Below are positions 27,858-35,305 of a DNA stretch of 55,546 nt, one piece after another; the first letter of the stretch is position 1; the number at the start of each line of letters is the position of its first letter. The position numbers and the translations under genes were made by a program. The DNA is from JAKJEP01 sp964580995 (GTDB taxonomy: Bacteria; Planctomycetota; Phycisphaerae; Sedimentisphaerales; SM23-30). Under the pieces are notes generated by a model that worked only from the letters and a program-made list of their open reading frames with translations, was not told the DNA's origin and ran no database searches. Where the stretch lies: positions 1-55,546 of the forward strand of contig CAZOMV010000027.1 of the NCBI GenBank assembly GCA_964580995.1. The letters are read 5' to 3'.

Positions 27858-29618
27858 CTATTGAGCGGTCGAGACAGGCAAGACATCGATTCCATATTCC
27901 AAAGCCCAGAAATCACCGGTGCTGGAGCGGTTGGGGCGGGTACGACAGCCGAGAATACCAATTTGTGGGTTGGCGGGAACCAGGTAGAAAACAAAAGCTT
28001 TTTGCACCTTCCCGCCTTTTTCCTGCAAAAGGGATTTGTCGGGGTATGACTTTTCCAGAAGCTTTTTCTGGCTCAGGAGAGAACCATCCGCATCGGAAGC
28101 CTGATAGGCAAATTCTACCATGGTATCTTTTTCGAGCTGCCCTTGGAAAACAAAACCGGTGTTGACATATTCCTGATTGTAATTATCCACTAGGGTAGGC
28201 AAAAGACCGACATCCGGGCCGGCCGATTGGTAGTCCTGGAAATCCACTTCCAGATAAGCCAGGGTATAACCGTTGGGGATCAATAAATTTTTAGCGGTAT
28301 ATTCCTTGTTCGATTTGGTGGGTAACATAATATGTACCTGTTTATATCCTTTGGGATCGAGATCCATCGTTTCCTTGCCAACAATTTTATCTTGAAATTC
28401 TTTTAGCAATTGTTCGGAAGGGATTCCCATCGCCTCCAGAGGCTGAGATTCCGAGTTTAAAATCGTATGCAGTTTTCTACAGAATAGGTTATTATCTGCC
28501 TGGGCAGGTTTGATCAGATCGGCGTTTTCGTTTTTTCGACTGAAGGCCCAGAGATTTTCCGCATAGGGCTTGGAAGCCTCTATTTTTGCGGGTGCTGGCA
28601 TGGGAGCACGGGCGGAGCGCTTGAATTCCACAAATTGGGGGGGACATTTTTTCAGGTTCATAGGCCAGGGGAACCAGAGATCGAGAGTTGCATTGCCGGC
28701 GGCGACCATTCGTCCTGCATCGAGTGCATACTTTTCCGCGGTGACTCCTCCGGGATACCCGATGCAGATGGGATGGCTGGACAGGCCGGGCTGATTGTGC
28801 AGGCTTTCATCATACCCTACCAGACGAAACTGACCCATGGTAAAGCGAAGTTTGCCATCGACATCGGCGGTTCCCGTTTTCTTATCGTCACCGCTGGAAA
28901 TGATCACACGTACTCCGACAAAGGTTTCTCCAACACCGGGAGTGAGCACCTCATTTTTATAAATATCACGGGCATTATCTTCCACCAGCCATGCATCTTT
29001 GAGGGTAATTGATTCTGCGCCCGCTTCCCGGCGGCTGGCAGGGTCCAGGACCAGTCGATTAAGATAGATTTCGCGTAAGAATTCAGGATGGGTATGGCCG
29101 AAATTATTCCGGCCTGCAAATCCATATTGGCTCACTAACTGTATCAGTCCTACTGCCAGATTGTCTCCTTTGGGCAACAGGCTGCTTTCATTTTGAGGAT
29201 TGTTCAGGTCGGGACAGCGGGTAAAGCCCAGAATTTTGGGAGGCAGAGGCAATAGCTGGAATCCGATGGCAATCATTCCGGTAATGATTAATCCGGCGAT
29301 CATGCCGAAAACGCCCGCTCCGATTCGATCGACCAGTAAGGGGAAATTCATATTTCCTTTGATGAGCTGATCGGTAAGCAGACGCAGGATAAGCAGGCAA
29401 ACGGCGAAGAGACCCATCAGACAGATGGCCTGCGGACCGTAGGCACCCAGCCCGAGATTCTGCAGATAGACGGAAAGGACTTCAAAATAATTCAATGCGA
29501 CGATGGCGGAGACAATGCACAAGACCGCCATAATCAGGGCGCTGAAAATGCCCTGTTTGAAAATCTGGAAATAGGTAATGATTCCGGCGAGCACAATCAA
29601 AATTAGCATGGCCAGCAT
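27858..29618 (-). CDS. CvpA-family membrane protein with a 400-residue C-terminal extension
   Basis: A 586-residue protein. Residues 1-130 hold four hydrophobic segments in the CvpA arrangement (ILIVLAGIITYFQIFKQGIF; ALNYFEVLSVYL; ICLMGLFAVCLLILRLLTDQ; DRIGAGVFGMIAGLIITGMI). The remaining roughly 400 residues form a soluble, probably periplasmic region with beta-rich parts (ETFVGVRVIISSGDDKKTGT; YTLAYLEVDFQDYQSAG). Ordinary CvpA proteins are about 160-200 residues, so the extension is notable. CvpA proteins affect envelope integrity, but their molecular role is unsettled. It sits 46 nt after the GspE-like gene and 15 nt before the PBP2 gene. The N-terminal family is well supported; the extension is unrecognised. 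Confidence 0.82.
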   Translation of the reverse strand: MLAMLILIVLAGIITYFQIFKQGIFSALIMAVLCIVSAIVALNYFEVLSVYLQNLGLGAYGPQAICLMGLFAVCLLILRLLTDQLIKGNMNFPLLVDRIGAGVFGMIAGLIITGMIAIGFQLLPLPPKILGFTRCPDLNNPQNESSLLPKGDNLAVGLIQLVSQYGFAGRNNFGHTHPEFLREIYLNRLVLDPASRREAGAESITLKDAWLVEDNARDIYKNEVLTPGVGETFVGVRVIISSGDDKKTGTADVDGKLRFTMGQFRLVGYDESLHNQPGLSSHPICIGYPGGVTAEKYALDAGRMVAAGNATLDLWFPWPMNLKKCPPQFVEFKRSARAPMPAPAKIEASKPYAENLWAFSRKNENADLIKPAQADNNLFCRKLHTILNSESQPLEAMGIPSEQLLKEFQDKIVGKETMDLDPKGYKQVHIMLPTKSNKEYTAKNLLIPNGYTLAYLEVDFQDYQSAGPDVGLLPTLVDNYNQEYVNTGFVFQGQLEKDTMVEFAYQASDADGSLLSQKKLLEKSYPDKSLLQEKGGKVQKAFVFYLVPANPQIGILGCRTRPNRSSTGDFWALEYGIDVLPVSTAQ

Positions 29619-29664
29619 AGGCCTGTACCTCCGATTCGTTTTCTGGTTTTAAAAAGCAATTCAA

Positions 29665-31341
29665 TTACATTTCGGTTTGCGGGGTTTGGCTAACGGGGAT
29701 TTTCTTTTTTTCCGTACTGTCTTCGGAGGTAACCCGCAGGACCTCCTGAATACTGGTCGTGCCGTCAATGACCCGTCGCAGTGCCTGTTCCTGCAGATAC
29801 AACATCCGGTCTTTGCGGCATTGCGTGCGAATGGCGTTAATCGGTGCATTTTCGCGAATGAGCTGGCGCAAGGCGTCGGTCATAATCAGAGTTTCCAGCA
29901 CCGCGGTTCTGCCATAGTAACCGGTACCCTGGCAGGCCTCACAGACGATGGGGTGTCCTTTTTTGTCGTATTCGATTTCCTTGGGCGGCCGATAAAATTG
30001 TTTGATCTTATCTACCGGAAGATTGAGTTTTTTCAATAAATTGGGGTCGGGCGTATAGGCCTCGCGACAGGACTTACATAGTTTCCGCAGGAGTTTCTGG
30101 TAGGTAATGCCCAGGAGGGTCTCAGCGACCTTTTCGCTATTGCCGATCATTTTGATCCATTCTTGCAGGGCATGGAAGCTGCTGGAGGCATTGAGGGCAA
30201 AATAGACTTTTTTCCCGTCGCGAACGGCCTGGGTACTGAGTTTGGCCATTTCCGGATCATCGCAGAAACCGATCATAATGACATCGGGATCTCGCCGCAA
30301 GACGGTTTGCAATTGACGGGCAGCCGTTCTTTTCGTGTCGGTTTCCAGAAGGTTCTGGGTGATGTTGTCGATATCGGTAAGAAGTTTTTTTTCGAGGGAA
30401 TTGACGTTTTGAATATAGGCGTCATGGCTGATGGTTAAACTATAGAGAGTCGTGGTCAGCCCGGATCCTTTGGCACCGGAGACCACCACCACGCCTTTGG
30501 GTTCTTTCACCAGTTGCTGAACCTGGGCCAATTGATCCGGATTGAAACCGATGGCGTCCAGCTTCAAGGTCTTGGTATCTTCCTGTTTTTCCAGGATCAA
30601 TTGTTCGCCGCGGGTGCTGCCGGAAGTATTAATATACCATTTCACGAGGGCATTGTCCATGCGAATGGAGAAAGAGCCGGATTGAGGGCGCCGGCGGTCA
30701 TTGGTATCCAGGTTAGCGACTGCCTTAAGATAGGTGATGATCGGTTCCACTTCGGCGACATTGCGATCCTCATCGGTACTGACCACACCGTCAATCACCT
30801 TGCGCATTTTGACGGTTTCATTCACGGGGATTAACTCGCATAAACTGACACGTTGGAGGCATAAATGATAAATAAGATCTTCGGCGTACGCATAGCCGTC
30901 ATATTCGGGATCCTGCCGATAGGGAACGGGTAATTCGTTTTGATGAGCAGAAATAAAGACCAGCCGCTGCTTGGTTTCTTTCTGCCGGTTTTCTCGGGAG
31001 AGCAGGGATTTGATGTGATCGGGTGTGAAAATTCGCTCGACTTCCTTGACCCGCGCGTTTCGGTGCAGGACATAGGTGATTTCCAGGGTCAGCCAGGCCA
31101 CAAAGAACAATAGAAAACCGACCCAGAAAATGGTAGGCAGAACCAGCCAAAGGAACAGAAACAAGGTCCCGCATCCCAGATAGAGATTATTCCAGAAGGT
31201 CCGGTTGGTGCGAACGAACAAGGTGTCTTTGTCCTGCCATTGTCCCACCCAGCACCAGAGGCCGAAGAAAAACAAATAGATAATCAGTTTCCATATGGCG
31301 ATATAATTACCAACACTCTGGGCCAATATCGTATCTATCAT
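29665..31341 (-). CDS. GspE/PilB-like secretion ATPase with lost catalytic motifs and an N-terminal membrane domain
   Basis: A 558-residue protein. The first 90 residues hold three hydrophobic segments (YIAIWKLIIYLFFFGLWCWV and two more), unusual for this soluble family. The rest follows the GspE/PilB layout, including the C-terminal zinc motif (KLCKSC and VCEACQGTGYYGR) and the C-terminal GspE helices. The key residues are changed. Walker A reads GAKGSGLTTT, with Leu295 where Lys is expected. Walker B reads DVIMIGFCDD, with Phe359 in place of the usual Glu. The Asp-box EDP is absent, and the His-box STLHT is FALNA. It is therefore probably a pseudo-ATPase. It lies 21 nt after an intact pilT gene. 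The family is clear; absence of activity is inferred. Confidence 0.88.
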   Translation of the reverse strand: MIDTILAQSVGNYIAIWKLIIYLFFFGLWCWVGQWQDKDTLFVRTNRTFWNNLYLGCGTLFLFLWLVLPTIFWVGFLLFFVAWLTLEITYVLHRNARVKEVERIFTPDHIKSLLSRENRQKETKQRLVFISAHQNELPVPYRQDPEYDGYAYAEDLIYHLCLQRVSLCELIPVNETVKMRKVIDGVVSTDEDRNVAEVEPIITYLKAVANLDTNDRRRPQSGSFSIRMDNALVKWYINTSGSTRGEQLILEKQEDTKTLKLDAIGFNPDQLAQVQQLVKEPKGVVVVSGAKGSGLTTTLYSLTISHDAYIQNVNSLEKKLLTDIDNITQNLLETDTKRTAARQLQTVLRRDPDVIMIGFCDDPEMAKLSTQAVRDGKKVYFALNASSSFHALQEWIKMIGNSEKVAETLLGITYQKLLRKLCKSCREAYTPDPNLLKKLNLPVDKIKQFYRPPKEIEYDKKGHPIVCEACQGTGYYGRTAVLETLIMTDALRQLIRENAPINAIRTQCRKDRMLYLQEQALRRVIDGTTSIQEVLRVTSEDSTEKKKIPVSQTPQTEM

Positions 31342-31362
31342 GAAGCACTCCGAATCAAAGTT

Positions 31363-32496
31363 TTATCCTATAATGCCTGAACTACCGGTGCGAATTCCCT
31401 TGAGTACCATTTTCAACTCGTCGGGATTATTGGTATATGCATAGGCGGTTTTCAAATCGATAAATTCCGTATCCACCAAAAGCCGCAGAGATTCGTTGAA
31501 ATCCACCATGCCGTCGCCGTAGGAGCTTTTGATGACGGTGGGCAAATCCACCTCTCTGCTTTCCGCAATGAGCTTGCGCGCCGAGGCGTTGACCAGCAGA
31601 ATTTCGACGGCGGGCACGCGCGGAACATCCGAACGGATGGTAGGCAGCAGCCGCTGGGAGAGTACCGCCCGCAGGTTCCCCACCAAGGCCTGCCGGATCA
31701 TGTGCCGCTCGTCCTGGGGGGTCAAATCCAGGATACGGGTGATGGTCTGATAGGCATCGGTGCTGTGCAGCGTGGCAAATACCAGATGTCCGGTTTCCGC
31801 TGCCTTCAGACCGGCCCGCAACGTGGTAAAGTCGCGCATTTCCCCGATCAGAATGACATCCGGGTCTTCCCGCATCAGAGAACGCAGGGCATCATCAAAG
31901 TCCGGCACGTCAATCCCGACCTCACGCTGGCTGATCAGGGCCTTGTCATCTTGATAGACAAATTCAATCGGATCTTCGACCGTCAAAATATGACAGGATC
32001 GAATTTGATTGATATGATTGAGCATGGAAGCAATCGTAGTGCTTTTGCCGCAACCGGTTACACCGGTTACCAGGACTAAACCCTGATGATATTCGGCGAT
32101 TTTTTCCACGACGGCGGGCAGATTAAGCGACTCAAAAGGTGGAATGATACTGGTTACCCGGCGAGCAGCCAGGGCCATTTTCCCCCGCTGGCGATAGATA
32201 TTCACCCGAAATCGGTCAGTCGCACCGAAATCGTAGGCAAAATCCAGAGCACCATGATTCAGAAAAAAATCTCTCTGCTCAGGACTTAAGATATCAAAAA
32301 TCATTTCCTGCAGGGCCGCTTCCGGGATGGCTTCCCCGGTAGTTTGCCGCAACTGGCCTTTAACCCGCAGCCGGGGCAGTTCCTCCCCTTTTAAATGTAA
32401 ATCCGAGGCCTGCATTTTAATGGCGGCATTAAAATATTTGTCGATGGTTTTGGGTTTATCCGAAGCTAAATTTTTACTGATAGGCTGTTTTTCCAA
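31363..32496 (-). CDS. pilT: PilT-type twitching/retraction ATPase
   Basis: A hexameric motor ATPase that powers pilus disassembly and retraction, 377 residues (usual length). The N-terminal PAS-like domain starts near FNAAIKMQASDLHLKGEELP. Walker A is GVTGCGKST with Lys151, the Asp box is LTVEDPIEFVY, Walker B is DVILIGEMRD, the His box is ATLHSTDAYQT, and a PilT-type C-terminal helix bundle follows. Every catalytic motif is intact, in contrast to the next gene. The likely start is TTG at 32496 with GGAG eight nt upstream. It is 41 nt after hisF and 21 nt before the degenerate GspE-like gene. Its partner pilus genes are not in the window. Confidence 0.93.
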   Translation of the reverse strand: MEKQPISKNLASDKPKTIDKYFNAAIKMQASDLHLKGEELPRLRVKGQLRQTTGEAIPEAALQEMIFDILSPEQRDFFLNHGALDFAYDFGATDRFRVNIYRQRGKMALAARRVTSIIPPFESLNLPAVVEKIAEYHQGLVLVTGVTGCGKSTTIASMLNHINQIRSCHILTVEDPIEFVYQDDKALISQREVGIDVPDFDDALRSLMREDPDVILIGEMRDFTTLRAGLKAAETGHLVFATLHSTDAYQTITRILDLTPQDERHMIRQALVGNLRAVLSQRLLPTIRSDVPRVPAVEILLVNASARKLIAESREVDLPTVIKSSYGDGMVDFNESLRLLVDTEFIDLKTAYAYTNNPDELKMVLKGIRTGSSGIIG

Positions 32497-32537
32497 TACG
32501 TATGCTCCTTGTGTTTCAAGAATTCCAACCTAACTTA

Positions 32538-33329
32538 CTAACTTATATTTACTTCCTGCCGGTCCAGGCGGACCGGAATCCCGCGTTGGTGTAAATACTG
32601 CTTGACGGTATCGATGGTGTAAGTGCCGAAGTGGAATATACTTGCCGCCAGGGCGGCGTCAGCTTTGCCTTCGGTGAGGACGGCATGTATATCTTCCAGG
32701 GTTCCCGCCCCGCCGCTGGCGACGACGGGAATACGAACTGCCTCGCTGACAGCGGCGGTCATTTCCAGATCGTAGCCGTGTTTGGTACCGTCGGCATTCA
32801 TTACATTCAGGACGATTTCGCCAGCTCCATCGGCCTGGCCCTTGCGGACCCAGTCCATCACTTCGATGCCGGTGGGTTTTCGGCCGCCATTGATATAGAC
32901 TTCCCAGAATTCGCTGCCGTCTTTTATGACCCGGTTGGCATCAATGGCCAGCACGATGCACTGGCTGCCGAACCGCAGGGCGGTTTTTTTGATCAGGCTG
33001 CGATCCAGCACGGCGGCGCTATTAATGCTAACCTTGTCAGCACCCATAGTTAGCATCAGACGGATATCTTCGATGGTGCGAATCCCGCCGCCCACGGTCA
33101 GGGGCATGAAGACCCGTTCGGAGGCCTGTTGCAGGATATCCAGGATCAGGCCGCGATCTTCGTGGCTGGCTGTGATATCGTAAAAGACCAGCTCATCAGC
33201 GCCTTGCTGTTCATATCTTTGCGCACAGTCTGCGACGCTGCCAGCATCGACATGGTCAAAAAATTTGACCCCTTTGACGACGCGGCCTTTATCGACATCC
33301 AGGCAAGGAATAATCCGTTTGGCTAACAT
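32538..33329 (-). CDS. hisF: Imidazole glycerol phosphate synthase subunit HisF
   Basis: The cyclase subunit of the HisHF synthase in histidine biosynthesis. It makes imidazole glycerol phosphate and AICAR from PRFAR plus ammonia supplied by HisH. The 263-residue (beta-alpha)8 barrel has the conserved opening LAKRIIPCLDVDKGRVVKG (first catalytic Asp), TVGGGIRTIEDI, the second catalytic Asp in VLAIDANR, and VVASGGAGTLEDI near the end. The ATG at 33329 is preferred over the GTG immediately before it. There is no hisH or other his gene nearby. It heads a close series with pilT, the GspE-like gene, the CvpA-like gene and mrdA. The upstream leader holds alternative inverted repeats. Confidence 0.96.
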   Translation of the reverse strand: MLAKRIIPCLDVDKGRVVKGVKFFDHVDAGSVADCAQRYEQQGADELVFYDITASHEDRGLILDILQQASERVFMPLTVGGGIRTIEDIRLMLTMGADKVSINSAAVLDRSLIKKTALRFGSQCIVLAIDANRVIKDGSEFWEVYINGGRKPTGIEVMDWVRKGQADGAGEIVLNVMNADGTKHGYDLEMTAAVSEAVRIPVVASGGAGTLEDIHAVLTEGKADAALAASIFHFGTYTIDTVKQYLHQRGIPVRLDRQEVNIS

Positions 33330-33348
33330 CACCGTAAACTCTTGCAGG

Positions 33349-33368
33349 GGCGATTTTTATAAATCGCC
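33349..33368 (-). promoter_or_regulatory. Hairpin in the hisF leader with an alternative pairing
   Basis: A perfect 8-bp stem (GGCGATTT 33349-33356, AAATCGCC 33361-33368) with a 4-nt loop lies about 20-40 nt upstream of the hisF start. The adjoining AGGGGC (33346-33351) can also pair with GCCCCT further upstream (within 33386-33392). The two structures share bases and exclude each other. That is the layout of a leader-based switch, but no ligand class is recognised, and it may be coincidental. Confidence 0.35.
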
Positions 33369-33550
33369 TGAGTCTATTCTTTTCAGCCCCTCTCCGTGGC
33401 TTTTGCCCCTTCCATCCATGCTTAACTTTCCGCTGAACGTTTCAACGATCAGCCATAAACCATGTATTGTAACCTGGGCGGGAAATTAAGCAATCAATAT
33501 TTTTTTGTACCGGGGGATGTTAATAGCTTATTTGTCTGGCAGTTAACAGG

Positions 33551-34591
33551 TTACAATAATCTAATACCTGCCTGTTCGCATTGTTTGCGTGTGGATTCCG
33601 GCCAGATGCTGGCATGTACTTCGCCAATGTGCCATTTTCGCAAAAAAAACATACATAAACGGGACTGGCCGATGCCGCCGCCGATGGACTGGGGGAACTC
33701 ACCGTTGAGCAGCCGTTTGTGCCATTGGAAATCTTTGCGATGCTGGGCGTTTCGGATTTCAAGCTGTTTGAGCATGGCGGTCGGATCGACGCGAATGCCC
33801 ATCGAGCTGATTTCGAAGGATCGTTGTAAGAGCGGATACCATAAGAGGATATCACCGTTGAGGCCCCTGGTATTATTTCCCGTGGGGGTAATCCAGTCAT
33901 CATAGTCGGGTGCCCGGCCATCGTGAATCTCACCGGTGGGCAGTTCACCACCGATTCCGATTACGAATACCGCGCCCAGTTCGCGAGTGATTTCGGTTTC
34001 CCGCTGGCGGGGAGTAAGGTTGGGATAGCGGCGGGCCAGATCTTCGGAATGGACAAAGGCGATTTTTTCGGGCAGGATGGGGGTAATGTGCGGGTATTTT
34101 TCGGCGGTGAAGGCTTCGGTTTGACGCAGGACGGAATAGATTTTTTCTACTATCTCTTTGAGGTATTTAAGGTTACGTTCATTGGGATGCATGAGTCGTT
34201 CCCAGTCCCACTGGTCCACGTAGATGGAGTGGAGGTTGTCGAGGTCATCCTCATCGCCGCGGATGGCGTTCATGTCGGTATAGAGACCCTCGCCGGATTG
34301 GAAGCCGTAGTCGGCCAGGACCATGCGTTTCCATTTGGCCAGGGAGAAGACCACCTCGGCTTCGGCGTTGTTGTCAGCCTTGATCTGAAAGGAAACCTTT
34401 CTCTCAACGCCATTTAGGTCATCGTTGATGCCGGAGCCTTTGCGGACGAAGAGGGGGGCGGAGACCCGCTGGAGGTTCAAGGCGGTTGCCAGATGGGTTT
34501 CGAAATAATCCTTAATGGCCTTGATGGCATGTTCGGTTTCACGCAAGGGTAACAAAGACTCATACTGCTGGGCGGAGGTCATATCGGCCAT
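33551..34591 (-). CDS. asnA: Aspartate--ammonia ligase
   Basis: An ATP-dependent enzyme that makes asparagine from aspartate and free ammonia; it has a class II aminoacyl-tRNA synthetase-like fold. Its 346 residues compare with about 330 in E. coli. Family segments are present: FVRKGSGINDDLNGVERKVSF, LAKWKRMVLADYGFQSGEG, IYVDQWDWE, ITRELGAVFVIGIG, and the C-terminal SIGGGIGQSRLCMFFL. The ATG at 34591 has GGAG six nt upstream, and a good sigma-70 promoter lies at 34649-34677. The 218-nt gap to hisF argues for its own transcript. Confidence 0.96.
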   Translation of the reverse strand: MADMTSAQQYESLLPLRETEHAIKAIKDYFETHLATALNLQRVSAPLFVRKGSGINDDLNGVERKVSFQIKADNNAEAEVVFSLAKWKRMVLADYGFQSGEGLYTDMNAIRGDEDDLDNLHSIYVDQWDWERLMHPNERNLKYLKEIVEKIYSVLRQTEAFTAEKYPHITPILPEKIAFVHSEDLARRYPNLTPRQRETEITRELGAVFVIGIGGELPTGEIHDGRAPDYDDWITPTGNNTRGLNGDILLWYPLLQRSFEISSMGIRVDPTAMLKQLEIRNAQHRKDFQWHKRLLNGEFPQSIGGGIGQSRLCMFFLRKWHIGEVHASIWPESTRKQCEQAGIRLL

Positions 34592-34648
34592 AAAAGCTCC
34601 TTACTAAAGGGGTTCCAAACCATGTTAACCATGGCAAAATCATGCGGA

Positions 34649-34677
34649 ATATTAGCAGGTTTTGGGGGGATTCTCAA
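34649..34677 (-). promoter_or_regulatory. Sigma-70 promoter of asnA
   Basis: Read on the minus strand, TTGAGA (34677-34672) and TATAAT-like TAATAT (34654-34649) are separated by exactly 17 nt. This places the start of transcription about 50 nt before the asnA ATG at 34591. It is one of the best promoter matches in the window. Confidence 0.6.
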
Positions 34678-34800
34678 CGAAATAACCGGGTGGAAAAAGA
34701 GAAGGGTGAGAGTTTGCTGAAATGGCAGGCAATCCTGCCCCACTTTCGCCGCGGGCATTTTAAACTGACGAGATTCCCGCTGGTTGTTTCGTACTGATGT

Positions 34801-34932
34801 AAGTCGTTATTTTAGATTTTGGAAAACGGCTGTAAGTCTTTATTTATTGTTTTGTAAAAATGTCATAAGTCGTTATTTTTTATTTTATAAATTTGATGTA
34901 AGTGCTTATTTAACGTTGAAATTGATAGTCCG
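34801..34932. repeat. Four direct repeats at exact 33-nt period
   Basis: The core AAGTCGTTATTT starts at 34801, with variants at 34834 (AAGTCTTTATTT), 34867 (AAGTCGTTATTT) and 34900 (AAGTGCTTATTT). The spacing is 33 nt each time. The rest of each unit is AT-rich and diverged. No fifth copy is found 33 nt to either side. The units contain stop codons in several frames, so a coding repeat is unlikely. The array ends directly before leader block B. It may be a binding-site array or an eroded minisatellite. Confidence 0.7.
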
Positions 34933-35071
34933 ATAATAAAGTAGGGATTATAACGATTTTAACGATTGGGTAAGATTTTTGGTAAGCTGGATAAGTATAT
35001 TGGTAATTTGTAACGGTTAAGTTGAGTTGGTAAATGTTGAACAAAGTATAGCAAAAGACGAAGAAAGTGAT
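34928..35071 (+). repeat. Leader block B, diverged copy of block A at 13441-13542
   Basis: GTCCGATAAT (34928-34937), TTTTTGGTAAGCTGGATA (34976-34993) and a 44-nt segment (35028-35071) match block A in order and strand. Six transitions lie in the last segment. If read as protein from the matching ATG (35034), the sixth codon is TAG where block A has CAG. Block B also lacks the TATAAT found in block A. No gene follows at the equivalent position. Confidence 0.65.
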
Positions 35072-35272
35072 GCAAAAGTATTATTCGCTGTCCTGATATT
35101 GGCTGGAATTGTTCAGGCCTATCTTATCCGTCAGGCCAAAGCTATCGGTATTGGCGACAATCGATGCCCCGCCTCTGGCGCAAGTGATTTTATTTAAAAT
35201 AGTTATAGATTATCTGGGCGGTGGGCGGGGCTGGCCCCTTCCTTTTTCCGGTTAAAACAGCTTTCTTGTGGT

Positions 35273-35278
35273 TATAAT
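35273..35278 (+). promoter_or_regulatory. Possible -10 element of the AAA ATPase gene
   Basis: A perfect TATAAT lies 27 nt upstream of the ATG at 35306. The best upstream partner, TTAAAA 15 nt away, is poor, so the promoter is only tentative. Confidence 0.3.
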
Positions 35279-35305
35279 CTTGCAAAATACAAATACAATT
35301 GTAAA

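Larger units (their letters stand above)
34592..35305. other. 714-nt AT-rich intergenic region with repeats
   Basis: No gene of convincing length or features lies here. From left to right it holds the asnA promoter (34649-34677), a small perfect hairpin GGCAGG-CAAT-CCTGCC (34724-34739), and the four-copy 33-nt array (34801-34932). Leader block B (34928-35071) follows, then a stretch with no recognised signal, and finally a possible -10 element for the downstream ATPase gene. The array and block B end to end look like a regulatory region that has lost its gene, or one for a small RNA. Confidence 0.6.

Noticed and set aside
29665..31341. Calling this gene an active pilus assembly ATPase (pilB/gspE)
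   Set aside because: Four separate catalytic motifs are lost, so the functional name would mislead.
34801..34932. 33-nt periodic repeats as a CRISPR array
   Set aside because: Only about 12 nt per unit are conserved, there is no constant repeat with unique spacers of the usual sizes, and no cas gene is in the window.
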